Positions 10,390-22,437 of a stretch of DNA of 64,000 bases are shown piece after piece; the stretch's first letter is position 1, and each line of letters starts with the position of its first letter. Source of the DNA: Congeria kusceri. Taxonomy: Eukaryota > Mollusca > Bivalvia > Myida > Dreissenidae. Under the pieces are notes generated by a model. That model ran no database searches. It saw only the letters and a program-made list of their open reading frames with translations, and was not told the DNA's origin. The translations under genes were made by a program, and so were the position numbers. Where the stretch lies: the NCBI GenBank assembly GCA_027627225.1, contig CM051030.1, positions 26,135,927 to 26,199,926 of the forward strand. The letters are read 5' to 3'.

Positions 10390-10514
10390 ATGACATTGCG
10401 CATGCGCACTCCTGTTACGTCATCTAGTTACGTCATCGTTTCGTTCTTTTTGGGAGCCGGTCGCCATTGTTAGAGTCGAAAGTGGGAATAAACTACAAAT
10501 TTACAAATAACATG
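10390..10514 (+). promoter_or_regulatory. Promoter-like block with ATG directly before a splice donor
   Basis: The block contains the palindrome TGCGCATGCGCA (10,397-10,408, NRF1-type), two TTACGTCA boxes (10,415-10,422 and 10,428-10,435, CRE/ATF-type), a GGGAGCCGG segment and a GCCATTG (YY1-like) motif, then about 45 bases to an ATG at 10,512 immediately followed by GTAAGA. A first exon ending exactly at the start codon is a known arrangement in housekeeping genes. There is no TATA box. The next exon cannot be fixed, so the product is unknown. The exon remnants further along the unit (13.1-14.3 kb) are on the same strand and could belong to it. Confidence 0.5.
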
Positions 10515-10520
10515 GTAAGA

Positions 10521-11040
10521 TTTTTGAAATTGACAATTATAATTATGGTGTTAAATATAGCGGTATAATTTTGTGAGTTCTTTCGCTTATGCATTGAAGT
10601 CTTTCTCCAAAATACGGGGCATAAACCCGGACAGTACTTAAATCTGGACACCTGACAAGTACTGTGTTTGCATGGTCAAAACCAATTATAAAATGAGATG
10701 ATATTGATAAAATAATTATAGGAGCTATTTATTTTATGGGCAAAAACGTATTTGATGGATGTGTATAGTAATACATGTACGGTACATGACCGGATTTAGG
10801 GAATAAAAAATGTAGATCGGATAAAATAAAAGTTACTTTCGGGAAATTTATTTTTATTTCATTCTTTTCTAAAGATTTAATACAATTAGCCGATCGCTGA
10901 AACAAAATTGTAAATGGTTTTAAGTCTATAAAGCCTTCAGCCGCTAATAATAGCCCATGTTCTTGCAACAGATCTAAAAATAGATACAGGTAAACACATT
11001 ACTCATCAAGACATCAGTGTTGTGATGTCAATATTCCAAC
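10521..11040. other. Possible first intron, no feature
   Basis: AT-rich sequence after the ATG/GTAAGA donor, repeated at 22,444-22,963. No convincing coding exon was found; the acceptor-like CTTGCAACAG at 10,961-10,970 is followed by in-frame stops. Confidence 0.35.
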
Positions 11041-11184
11041 ATGGCGGACAATATGAAAATGGCATTACAAATTTCAGTGATTATTGCAAATAACAATAAA
11101 AATAATGAAGAACATCGTATGATTTATCACATGTGTGTACTCAACAACCGTGGCAAATGTTGTTTTTTTATGTATAAACAATGA
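11041..11184 (+). CDS. Small open frame of unknown function in unit
   Basis: ATG at 11,041 in the favourable context AACATGGCGGAC opens a 47-codon frame that begins MADNMKMALQISVIIANN and ends TGA at 11,184. The TGA overlaps the next ATG (11,181). It lies 530 bp after the promoter-like block. No family is recognised. It may be an upstream or chance frame. The same frame is at 22,964-23,107. Confidence 0.2.
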   Translation: MADNMKMALQISVIIANNNKNNEEHRMIYHMCVLNNRGKCCFFMYKQ

Positions 11185-11411
11185 GTGTAAATAGCACAAG
11201 TGAAAGTGTATCTCGGAATAAAAAGTCTTCAAGTTCAAGTCAACTTGACAAGAAAGAACAACTCCCAGATTCTTGGTCAAAATTGGCAAGTAACAAACAT
11301 GGTTTTGATTTATATGTCAGTGGATTGGTATATGATCAGCTTTATTGCATATTCTGCATATTGTGTTTGTTTCAGCATATTCTGCATATTGTGTTTGTTT
11401 CAACAAACTGA
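11181..11411 (+). CDS. Serine/lysine-rich open frame, possible exon
   Basis: The frame begins MSVNSTSESVSRNKKSSSSS, continues with QLDKKEQLPDSW and GFDLYVSGLVYDQ, and then degenerates into a Cys/Phe/Leu-rich tail formed by two direct copies of a CATATTCTGCATATTGTGTT segment. The hydrophilic first 50 residues look more like coding sequence than the surroundings, and TGTTTGTTTCAG acceptor-like sequences follow. No family is recognised. The same frame is at 23,104-23,334. Confidence 0.25.
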   Translation: MSVNSTSESVSRNKKSSSSSQLDKKEQLPDSWSKLASNKHGFDLYVSGLVYDQLYCIFCILCLFQHILHIVFVSTN

Positions 11412-12319
11412 CTAATGGAATGGTGATTATATGACAAATTATATAAAAAGTAAGCATATTTCATTTAACCCCAGTTCATATCAGACATTATAAGCCAATT
11501 GGTTAGTATTATACATTTTTTGTAAAGGTTTACACATAAGGGATGTCAACAAACAAGGCACCCTCCAAATACTTAAGTTTTTAATTGATTAAAAATGCAT
11601 TACAATTCAAAAGATTGTTTGAAATAACAATGCTGTTAACAGTATAAATAAAAGGAGTGTTAAAATTATTAGTGTTTATCGGAGGTCTCCTTGAATATCA
11701 CACTTGATGTTATCGGAAGTTTTGGGTAGGTTTACCAGTAATCAATCTGTGTAATTATTATGTATGAATGAACTTAAGGTAGTGTATCCGTAATAAACTC
11801 CCGATGTCGACTGATGTCGGCATTGATCGTACATATGGTGGTTCAAAGCAACATGGAGCCATAACTCGTGTTCCATATTTTTAGAGTTATTGTCCGTTGT
11901 TAATTTGTATATATGAATTTAGTCCGGAGAACAACTCGATATCTAAAAGAGCTATCAACTTTAAATTTAATTGGTAGATAGATCTCATTGAGGGGAAGTG
12001 AAGTAAACAAGTGCAGTAACTCTCGCTTCAATTTTTATAAAGTCATTGCCCTTTGTTAATTTATATATTTGAATTTTGTCTGGATAATATATATAAAAAC
12101 TATCAGATGTATATGTTATAATTAAACGAATATCAAACCAAACCAGCAAAGTCCCCTGACTAAGCGGCATTCGGGGGGTATTTCAGACAAGACAATGACA
12201 GTTCTAGTTTATTCTGATTGATGATTTTTAATAAACAAACTATTTTTTCCAGGCAGGTCATGAGTGTTATTTCGCGTGTTCTTATATAAATTTAATGTAT
12301 ACATTCCTTTTTATGCCCG

Positions 12320-12645
12320 CACTTTCAGAGGGGGGAGGGCATTTATATTTGCCCTTGTCCATCCGTCAGATTTTTGTGTCGTGCATAACTCAAAAAGTAT
12401 TAGTTATTACTGCAAGAGATATGAAACCTTACACACATATTAACCAGCATGTGCAATTGCGCACCTCCATATTTTGGTTTGGATGTTTTTGACATACCTG
12501 GATTTGTGGATTTTTTTTGGCAAAAGAAATGTCTATTTTAACTTGTATCGCACTTAACTCAAATAGTTTTGCTGCTATAGCAATGAAACTTTACAAACAT
12601 ATTAACTTTTTTTCGATATTATGGGAGTTTTCAGACAAAAGTGGA
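12320..12645 (+). repeat. Dispersed repeat, TTTGCCCTTGTCC family (copy 2)
   Basis: Same element as at 735-1,060, with substitutions such as AAAAAGTATTAG for AAAATGTATTAG that are shared with copy 3. Confidence 0.6.
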
Positions 12646-12787
12646 ATGTGGGGGCATCCGTGTCTTATGGACATATGTCTATTAGAATCTGTGACATATT
12701 TATTTGATAATTGTCATTTTGCTATGTAAACAAGTCTCTGTAAACAATGTGGAATGCTTAATAAAATTGTTTTCTTATGTTTACAAG

Positions 12788-12861
12788 GTCATTGGCTTCC
12801 AAGGAATTAATATGGCAGTGACTCAATGTGTAGTGTTGGCTAAGGGATTGAAATTGTCTTA
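12788..12861 (+). pseudogene. Possible further exon remnant in unit
   Basis: After TTATGTTTACAAG there is an open stretch reading VIGFQGINMAVTQCVVLAKG and ending in a TAA. In copy 1 (1,203 onward) the acceptor is TTTACCAG and a 13-bp difference removes the stop, extending the frame by about 17 codons. The equivalent in copy 3 is at 24,711-24,784. I do not recognise the peptide. It may be an exon of the same broken gene or chance. Confidence 0.2.
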
Positions 12862-13089
12862 AGGGTGGGTCTCAGCAAAGTTTTTGTCTGTCATATGTGC
12901 CAGTTATTCACAGAAATTAAGCAGGATGGTGCACAAACAATTAGACATTAAATCTACATGCAAAATGCTGTATATATATATCACTGTATTTTTGCACGTC
13001 CCCATTTGAAGGTTACACTGTCCTCAGTGTGCGTTTACACTGTCCTCACTTGGTCTCGGTTAGATTAGATATTACTTTTTTTTACACAG

Positions 13090-14303
13090 GTCTTGATGAC
13101 TGCAGTGTCGATGACTGTGATGTTGAACCAGATGGCCTAGAACCTGAACTGATACATATGGTGGTTCAAAGCAACTTGGAGCAAGGTATTCTTTGGTGTG
13201 AAACCTGTTGAAAAAAAGGTTTACCTATATCTCCGGCTAGTTCAGTTAATTAAGAGTCGGTCTATAAACCTAGCATTCACAAGTTGGATCCAAATAAAGA
13301 AGGACTTCATATTTCTACCTACAACAATGATTGTAACCAAGAAAAGCCGCAGTAAAATTATTCATTAATATTATTAATTTTATTTGCCTTTGGACTTCAA
13401 ACACCATTTTTCTGAGCGCTGGCTACTGTTACACATAGGAATGATTACTTGAAACCAAAAGTACTGGTGGGTTGCTTAGTTTTTTTGCCCTAAATTAACT
13501 TTAGGGTCATTGGAAGAATGGAATTTTAATTCTGTTTTAATTCTGAAAATAATTATGCACATAAATGTAAATAATGTCATTGTGTTTTTGCATGTCCCCC
13601 TTTGAAGGTTACACTGTCCTCAGTGTTAGTTTACACTGTCCTCGTTTGGTGTCAGTAAGATTGGATATTACTTTTTTATTTACAGAGTACTGATGACCAC
13701 ATTGACGATGACTGTGATGTTGCACCAGATGAGCAAGAACCTGAACTAGAATATAATGGAGGTCCAAAGCGACATTGAGCAAGGTATTCTTTGTTGTGTA
13801 ATCTGTTGAAAACTATTTTCATAGGATTCATCCGGATAATACAGTAAGAAGTATGCCAGTTTGTCAGTATAGCAGTCACAAGTTGGATCCACACTGGGGT
13901 AGCCTTAAGGGGTCTTTGAGCTTATCTGCGTATTTTGTATTCATCGTTCATCTGCACATCAAGCTTTTGCACAGTAGAGGCACCTCTTTTTGTCTACTAA
14001 CACAATACTGAGACTTATGATTCGAAGCATAAATGAAGTTTTCTAGCCCTCATATTTTCAATATTCATTTTCTTTTAGGTCATAAAAATCCATTATAAAA
14101 TGTGAGTGTCAGTAAGGTACAGCATTTTCACGAAGTGGAATAAGTTTCTAATCATGTGTGTTTTATTTTAAATCTCCAGTGACAGAAGACCATGGACTGA
14201 AGGGGAAAAGACTATTGTGTTGTTTTCGATACCTACTTCTACCGAACTTTCTGGAAAACACCAGTGTGCAGAGCTTTTACGTCAACATGTAGAGTTACAA
14301 TAG
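13090..14303 (+). pseudogene. Exon remnants with duplicated acidic exon (copy 2)
   Basis: The acidic exon lies at 13,090-13,185. A diverged duplicate lies at 13,686-13,783, again with a TTTATTTACAG acceptor and an AAG/GTATTC donor. In it an extra base in ATATAATGG shifts the frame and produces a TGA before the donor. The terminal block ends with a stop at 14,303. Its upstream acceptor, TTTTTAG in copy 1, reads TTTTAAA here, leaving only TCTCCAG at 14,179, which would shift the SANT-like reading frame out of use. The candidate promoter at 10,390-10,514 lies 2.6 kb upstream in the same unit. The lesions suggest a decaying or never-functional gene. Confidence 0.4.
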
Positions 14304-16193
14304 AGATCATGGACGATGATTAAACAGTTTATACAAAACCGTATTATGGCTGAAAAAACAAAACAAAAACAAAATATGTTGTTGCCTTATGTCAGTGTCA
14401 TCAAACACTCGTCGCTGTACTGAATGCTGTACTAAAGTGCTACATATCACTGCTTCTTTTCAATGATGAGGCTTGGATGACTGCTGTAGTGAATATATAA
14501 TTTAAAATTATTTCCTGGACTTTGCTGAAATTATGTGAATTGAATATATTGTACAAATACTACTGGCCCGATTAAAAAGAAACTATGAGAAGCTTCATTA
14601 GCAAGTGTGTGCACAAAAAAATATGTTCCGTTTCTGATCAGTGCCTTCTTGGAGTACTTTGTGTTTGACGACTGTTCAATTTAATTGCTGTTTTTTGCCC
14701 AGTTGGTTTTTAGCAACTACAGTGTACTGTTATCATCATTTTGTATAGAATATAGTGACCTGTTCAAATGGAATCAAATATCTTAGATGAACTTGGTCTA
14801 ATTGCTTTTTTGAATTAAAAATCTCTTGTCTTGAGGTTCTAACTTCTTGGACTAGTTTTCAAATTTTCAAACGTATTGCGCGAAATTTGTGTTCCTCGAA
14901 TTCAAGTGATTCCACAGTAATTAAATAAATATTTCATTAAAAAACTCACACAGTTTTAGTTGAATATATATTGATGTTTCGGCTATTCTGCCTTTTTCAA
15001 GATAATCAACAAAATGTAGCAAAGCAAAATGGTTGGAATTATAGATGTAGAGAATGCTAAACGATGTCATACATTTAAATGTTATGCTTTCGGATTTGAT
15101 ACAATACAATTATTTCCGATAGAAACATTTATAAAAAAGCAAAAATAGCAAGTTATGAAGATATTCTGGAGACCATTTGTTTCTTTAATCTCTATGTTAA
15201 TTTTGTCAGAAAATGTGTTTCTCTACATGATAATAAGCTTTATTACGTGACTATGTTGTTTGTGTACTGCTAATGTGCCACTGACCAATAGACTATCAGA
15301 ACTGTTTGTATAAACTCCATACCAACTAAAATATTTGCCAGGACATGACTCAGTCTGTTTATCTTGCATTTTGTGTCACTTTCTTTGCTGTGAGCAATCC
15401 ACTGCTAGTGACCAAACTTGACAGTTGTCACACTTATACATTATTAGACTACCACTAATTTGCGTATAGAATTGAATTACAAACTGATTTTATTTGACAA
15501 TGATTGCATTCTACTGATTAATATATACAATTATATAATATATCCGGAAATTATCATGAATAAATACACTAACAAATATGTACGAGTTGTTACAGATTTA
15601 TTTCAGATTGTACATTAATTGATAGAAATGTATAAAAATCTTGTACAGTTGTGTGACATCAACGCGTGCGCATAAAACGATGCAGCCTGTTTAGTTTATA
15701 AATGAAGATCAATCACTGAATGCCAGGTATTCCCAATTCTATCTATTACATTTAATCATAATGATTGTAAAGCTGTTAATAGGGTTAAGATTTAATGGAT
15801 TGCATGTCTTAAGTAGGTTTAAGGGGTACATCAAATATAGACACGTATTCAAAAATAATGTTTTGTGTATCGTTAAGAAAAAATAAACACAAGGTACGTT
15901 TTTCGACACACGGCTGCAGTCGGACTTGAACTCACACCTACAATGTACGCAACAACAATACCGTTGACATAAGTGGAATTTCTTCTGCATTTATATTTCA
16001 TTCATAACGATTTTACTACTGCAAATGATTTTCCGTGCCCACGAAGTGTCCCACGGACAATTCTTTATAATTATTAAAAAAATATTTGGTGTTTATAAAA
16101 TCGTAACCTATGTGATCAGCAATCATTTTATAAATACTTCCCATGCTTTAGTAATATTTGACCAATCATCAGAAACCTATTCTCATTGGTCAG

Positions 16194-16455
16194 CTATCGC
16201 GTGCGCGTGTAATAGCTATCGGGTAAGCAAGTAATCACTCTCGCGTGCACACGTAATAGCTATCGCGTGCGCACGTAATAGCTATCTCGTTCGCACATAA
16301 TAGCTATCGCGTGCGCTCCTAACTCTATCGCGAACATACGAAATACTATCGCCTGCGCACGTAATATCTATCGCGTGCGCACGTTATAATATCGCGTCCG
16401 CACGTAATAACTATCGCCCGCGCACGTAATAACTATCGCGGGCTCACGTAATAAC
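16194..16455. repeat. Palindromic repeat array A (copy 2)
   Basis: Equivalent of 4,271-4,532, with CGTCCGCACG in place of CGTCCACACG in the tenth unit, as in copy 3. Confidence 0.85.
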
Positions 16456-17205
16456 TATCGCTAATGAAATAGTTCCTATGTCCCCGAACCATTAAACCCC
16501 AGTGACAGCAGATCGGCCTTCGCGCGGCGCACTCACGGCGTCCAAGATATATGCAGAACGCTGAGGTGCGTGCTGTGCTGTCGCCAGCAACTTTGGGCGC
16601 TGTGACAAAGCCTAGAACCCCATGTCGCCGCGATTATTTTGACCATATTCAATAACATCGACGTTGCTCGGCGTCTGGACGACGCGCTGGAGAGAGCGCG
16701 GTGGGAACGCCGTAGCAACGCTTTGGCGTCTTCTTAATGTCTGCAAGCGCTGTGAATAGACTAGTCTTGTTCAAAGTTTATGTATTCACCAAATGTTCAA
16801 AATTCATATATTCAACAATGAAACACTCAACTGAATGAAATAATAAGAATTATGTACGGTGTATCGTTAAGACAAAATAAACACAAGTATTTTCGATACA
16901 CGGCTGCAGTCGACTTGAACTAACACCTACAAAAGCCGTGCACGTCAATGAAAATTGTACGCAACTACAGTACCGTTGACAATATTGCAATTTCTTCTTC
17001 ATTTATATTTCATGCATAACGATTTGACTACTACAATTGATTTTCCTCGGCCACGAAGTGTCACGGGGATAATTCTATAAAATCATTAAAATAAATATTT
17101 GGTCTTTATAAAATCGTAACGTATGTGTTAAGCAATCATTTTTAAATATTTCTCATGCTATAGTAATAATTGACCAATAATCAGATACCTATTCTCATTA
17201 GTCAG

Positions 17206-17446
17206 CTATCGCGTGCGCACCTTATAGCTATCGCGTGCGCACGTAATCAATATCATGTGTGCACGTAACAACTATCGCGTGCACACGTAATAGCTCGCGC
17301 TTGCGCACGTAATAGCTATCGCGTTCGCACAAAATAGCTATCGCGTGCGCACATAATGCTATCGCGTGCATACGTAATACTATGGCCTGCGCACGTAATA
17401 GCTATCGTGAGGCACACGTAATAACTATCGCGTGCGCATGTAATAA
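17206..17446. repeat. Palindromic repeat array B (copy 2)
   Basis: Equivalent of 5,283-5,523; one unit border reads ATAATGCTATC where copy 1 has ATAATACTATC. Confidence 0.85.
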
Positions 17447-17982
17447 ATGACACTAATGAAATAGTTATCATGTTCTCGAACCATTAAACCCCAGTTACAG
17501 CAAATCGGCCTTCGCGCAACGCACCCACGGCGTCCAAAATATTTGCTGAACTCAGAGGTGCGCGCTGTGCAGTCGCCAGCAACTTTGGGCGCCCCGACAA
17601 CGCCTAGAACGCCCTGTCGCCGAGATTATTTTTTCTATATTCAAAGACATCGACGTGGCTCGGCGTCTGCACGACGAGCTGGAAAGAGCGCGGTGGGAAC
17701 GTAGTAGCAACAATGCGGCGTTCTTTTAAACTTTACAAGCGCCGTTAAGACGCTGTACGAACGCTGTAGGACTGGAGCCTATATGTATCGTTATGGCGTG
17801 TTGTCGTGTTGGCGTCCTTCAAACCCGCTAACAAGCCAGAAAGATGGCATAAAGCAGCCACCATACCAACACACATTATGAAAGATTCAGTGTCTGTTAG
17901 AAGCTCATCAGCATCTCAAATGCATATGTTTATTTCCATATTTGACTAAAACATGTTGAAATGGATGTGTCGACTTCGCAAA

Positions 17983-18040
17983 CACTGTCCTCAGTGACAT
18001 GTCACACTGTCCTCAGTGGTGGGTCACACTGTCCTCAGTG
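17983..18040 (+). promoter_or_regulatory. Three phased CACTGTCCTCAGTG motifs (copy 2)
   Basis: Identical to the cluster at 6,060-6,117. It lies inside the interval where the middle unit switches from copy-3-like to copy-1-like sequence. Confidence 0.55.
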
Positions 18041-18466
18041 GACGGTCGCAAAAATAATCAACTCCAGTTTTCCTTGTGTCCTGGGTCCGTTTTAACAAAC
18101 ATTTAGAGCCTGAATCCGAGACTTAAATACCAATAACTAAAATTTGAGACTTCTTCAGTTAGAAAATTGTTTCACTAAACAACTTCATGTTAGTGTTGTA
18201 CACATTATGATGAAAGTGATGTTTTATGATAATGAAATAACGGTCTGTACGCTATATTGTTCTGTTTGTGTCTTAAAAGAACAACTCAGAACATTATGCA
18301 CATGTTGGAGTTGTGAAATAGTTCATGATTTTAAATTATATAGCCTTCAAATGGTACGATGTATGCGGAAAAAGTACGGCGCCTGCGCAATGCGGCGTCA
18401 GTGGTATTCGTCACTGCTGTTTATTTAAAAGAACTCCTCGCGGTGGGTAAACCTTTAAGGGGATGT

Positions 18467-18920
18467 TACAGTGTTCCGTTAGGACCACTCGTTGTTTCGC
18501 ATTGTCGACCTCTGGATTGCAAGTGCGAAAACGCGAAAGCACGATACGAGGACACGAGATAACGAAGCGATTACGCGAGATCACGATTCAAGATCGCAAA
18601 ATTAATATGGAGATATTATTAGATTAAAAGATTAATAATAGACTTATAGGTTAATATCGCGATCTCCCATCGTGTTCTCGAATGTTCGACCTTTGTATTT
18701 ACAGGGGCGAAAACGCGAGATTACCCATTCTCGCATCGTAATCTCGCGTTATCGCTCCGTCGTCTCATGCCATCGAATCGTGCTTTCGCATTTTCGCCAT
18801 CGTAATCCATAGAGAGAGGGGAGTGGGTGGGTGGGTCGGGGGGCGGGGAAGAGAGGGAGAGAGAGAGATTTTGAGATTTTGACAATGCTAAACAACGAGT
18901 GGTCCTAACGTGACACCGTA
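18467..18920. mobile_element. MITE-like element (copy 2)
   Basis: Equivalent of 6,544-6,997 and apparently identical to it. It sits at the same site in each unit, so it was present before the unit was amplified. Confidence 0.7.
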
Positions 18921-19795
18921 GGATATTAAGCGTGAGTTCGCACGTTAGCCACTCAAAATAATATTAAATAACGTCATGCAGTTAAAAATAAGTATAAGAA
19001 ATGGTAATCTAACCACATTTATTAAACTCTAAGGTGCAGAGTCCGGCTTTTCTGACAAATATAATTTGCGGTTTTTCCTATTACCCTTAAATTGACCTCG
19101 TACGGGTGCTGAATGGTATTTATGAACGCAAGTTATATTTTAAAAGATAACAAATAGATTTCTTGAAAAGAAATGGATAGATATCGTTCCGGAGCTTCGT
19201 TTACGTTAATTACTCAAATAAATAACTACAAACTACAGACTAGTGAACGCGTGTTTAACAGACGACATATCGATCTGGTTTAGGGTGCTATTCTCATTCG
19301 GACTATATACGAATGAATCAAATGAATATTACATATTGTAATAATGCATGCTGTTCGTTCGTCCTCTGTTGTCGAAATATATAATTTTCGGCGTTTTAGC
19401 AAAGCGAATCAGACGAATATGTCAATGTAGATCCGATAGGTAATTTCACGTTTTTCTCTTGCATGAGTAGAGCTGATTAGGCATTCAGCGTTAGGATTGA
19501 CTGACAGATATACACGTTAATTCTAAATCATTTACAGCGAAGTGATTTGAAACGTTATTGATACAAATGCAAATAATATGTTATTATATTTAAAAAAAAG
19601 AAAATATATTAATTATAATAAGAAACAAAACATTGAGCGTTACAGGCATTTGTTTTAATGAATGTTTGTTCAATTTTCTACTACTTAGCACATGTACAGC
19701 TATATAATAACGCCTCATATCATTGCAATAAATATTATTTAATATTTTCTATTACTAAATGTTACGATTAATAGTATCTTGTTGTATATCAATGG

Positions 19796-20848
19796 TACAG
19801 TATCCTTGTAAATTGAGATAATCAAGCATTAATGTTTGCAATGAATTATGATGTATACTGGAATGGTATTATATAGCATAGTTATCCCACTGAGGGGTTT
19901 TTGTCTCCGGCCCAGACGTTAGACGAGGCTGCCTTAATAGTTGCTAACGAGTTGCTAACGAGCGGAATTCGTTGTGTCATGCAGTATGCTCTATAATTTT
20001 GTGAAATATTGTGTATTGTGTAATTGTTGAATATAGTTGAGAATGTTTATGTGATGCATGTGTTGTATGTATGACTCGTACAAACATAACACGTAATAGT
20101 CTGTATCAGTCAGTCGGTCATACCATCGACTATACTATCGGTGGTACCTTGTTGTGTCAGTGTGACAGTATCCTTGTATGTTGAGATCATAGATCATTAA
20201 TGCTTGCAATTCATTATGGTGTATACTGGAATAATATAGTATGGATATCCCACTTTGTTTTTTTTTCTCCGGTAGAGACGTAAGGCTTGGCTGCCTTGAT
20301 AGTTGCTTACGAGCGGAACTCGTGGTAGCATACAGTATGCCGTATAATATTGTGAACTGTATTGTATTTTATAATTTTTCTATGATTTTAGTTGAGCATG
20401 TTTATGTGATGAATGTGTGCATATTGTATTTTCGGACAGATGTCGTAATACAAGGCATCAGTCAGTCGGTCATACCAGCCGTTATACTATCGGTGGTACC
20501 TTGTTGTGTCAGTGTGACAATATCCTTGTATATTAAGATCATAGATCATTAATGCTTGCAATCCACCATGTTGTATACTGGAATAATATAGAATATATTA
20601 TAGTTATCCCACTTTGGGATTTTTGTCTCCGGAAGAGACTGTAGGCGTGGCTGCCTTGATAGTTTCTTACGAGCGGAACTCGTGGTGGCATACAGTATGC
20701 CGTATAATGTTGTGACCTGTATTGTACTATGTATTGTTGAATGATATAGTTTAGCATGTTTATGTGATGCATGAGTGTATATTGTATGGACGGACAGAAG
20801 ACGTAGTACACGGTATCAGTCAGTCGGTCATACCAACCGCTATACCAG
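19796..20848. repeat. Three tandem ~355-bp repeats (copy 2)
   Basis: Equivalent of 7,873-8,925, apparently identical to copy 1. Confidence 0.85.
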
Positions 20849-21457
20849 AAAACGTGTTTTTGGTTTGTTGTTTTGTTTCCCTATCGGGAGCGTAGTTGTA
20901 AAGGGAATAAAGATGTTCAGTTTGACTTTGATAATTAAGCATGCTCGGAGTGGCATTTTCGGTCATTTATAGACCGACTTATTGAATATCTGTCAATGCA
21001 AAATATACCCGTCGTCGTTAATTTAGCAGCAAACATCGCCATCTCTTTCAATTTACTCAAATATCCCCATGTTCTAAGCATATCTGCACTGTTTCACAGC
21101 ATTATGTTGGATTTTATCGACAGTGCGCTAAACTGCTCCATTTTAATGAATCAGATTTCAATTTAAACGTTATCCACTCCAAATGCGTTTGTAATGCAAA
21201 ATGTTCTGTTACCGCTTTTACCGATAGAGGAAAGTTAGGTGAAAGTAATTTATACTTATTTATTATATGTATTCGATATTGGTAATTCACAAGGACTAAA
21301 TCCAAATACAAATAGCGTCAACAATGATCCTCTGATCATGTTCGGTTCATATACGAACAACTAACAATGCTATAGTTAATATTATTAATATAATAATGGC
21401 TTTAAAACTAAATTTGTAATTAAAGAGAAGCAATATAATCCAAAACTTTGTGTTATG

Positions 21458-21803
21458 TCCCCAGACAGCGGTGTGTAAAGTCCTCACTGTCTGTGTGTAA
21501 GTCCTCAGTGGTTGGGCTGTGCCCAGTTCGAATAAAACAAAAGTGCATTTACTTTAATATCCGATATATTCGAGATGTCGCTGTTATCAAATATCAAAGA
21601 ATAATATTACTAAATAATAACAATAACATAATAAGCAGAGTAAAATAATATATTTTAATAAATACGATATTTTTATAATTTAAATATATTTTGTGTGTGA
21701 TGTCCTCAGACAATGGTGTGTGAAGTCCCCACTGTTTGTGTGTAAGTTGTCCTCAGTGGTTGGTCTGTCCTCAGTGATAGGTCTGTCCTCAGTGTGAAGT
21801 GTA
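21458..21803 (+). repeat. Two diverged blocks of GTCCTCA motifs (copy 2)
   Basis: Equivalent of 9,535-9,880, identical as far as I can see. Confidence 0.65.
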
Positions 21804-21997
21804 TCAAGCAACTGTCCCCATTTGTCTGTAAAATGACATGTTTTATCCTTATATTTTAGACAAGAAATAAATAGCTGTAAAGGATGGAAATGCACTATAG
21901 AGCATGTATGTGAAATTAGAAAGTCATACGATGTTTGCATAATGGTGTCCCGAGTCGACTGCAAATTTCAGGTGTCCTCAGTCTACACCGTAGACAC

Positions 21998-22001
<4 letters not shown>

Positions 22002-22058
<57 letters not shown>
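22002..22058. repeat. (GT)28 microsatellite at unit border (copy 2)
   Basis: Same run and same length as at 10,079-10,135. Confidence 0.95.
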
Positions 22059-22060
<2 letters not shown>

Positions 22061-22125
22061 CTTGTATGCACGGTAAAATGAGGACATCCATCAGGATACA
22101 CAGCAACGAATGAGGACTCGTTGAC

Positions 22126-22147
22126 CAAGTGAGGACGTCCTCACTTG
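22126..22147. promoter_or_regulatory. Perfect 22-bp palindrome upstream of promoter (copy 2/3 border)
   Basis: Identical to 10,203-10,224. Copy 3 has no counterpart after 33,974 because the array ends before it. Confidence 0.8.
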
Positions 22148-22312
22148 TCAACAGAGTAAATATGCTTCAAAATAATTATTTTTTCACAAAACATGTAAAA
22201 AACTTGTCAAATCGAAGAGTCCCACTTGTCGTCCGATTCCTAGCATTTTTCGGCGTGTGTATCATCATTTTACATTTCGACCATTTTTCGCAGATTCGGT
22301 TTTATACACACG

Positions 22313-22437
22313 ATGACATTGCGCATGCGCACTCCTGTTACGTCATCTAGTTACGTCATCGTTTCGTTCTTTTTGGGAGCCGGTCGCCATTGTTAGAGTC
22401 GAAAGTGGGAATAAACTACAAATTTACAAATAACATG
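22313..22437 (+). promoter_or_regulatory. Promoter-like block with ATG directly before a splice donor (second copy)
   Basis: Identical to 10,390-10,514, with ATG at 22,435-22,437 followed by GTAAGA. Downstream exon remnants are at 25.0-26.2 kb. Confidence 0.5.

Larger units (their letters stand above)
15853..17783. repeat. Direct duplication of a ~1-kb block, copy 2
   Basis: Same two-block arrangement as at 3,930-5,860. It carries several substitutions shared with copy 3 and not copy 1, for example AAACCCCAG for AAACGCCAG and GCCGAGATTATT for GCCGATATTATT. Confidence 0.75.
10136..22058. repeat. Tandem 11.9-kb unit, copy 2 (complete)
   Basis: This is the only complete unit bounded by (GT)n on both sides, 11,923 bp. 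It begins with the 22-bp palindrome and the promoter-like block and ends in (GT)28. Its first part (to about 17,650) carries the same variants as copy 3, while its last part (from about 18,523) carries the same variants as copy 1, including an identical (GT)n length. It therefore looks like a recombinant unit. It keeps the duplicated exon block that copy 1 lost. Confidence 0.93.
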
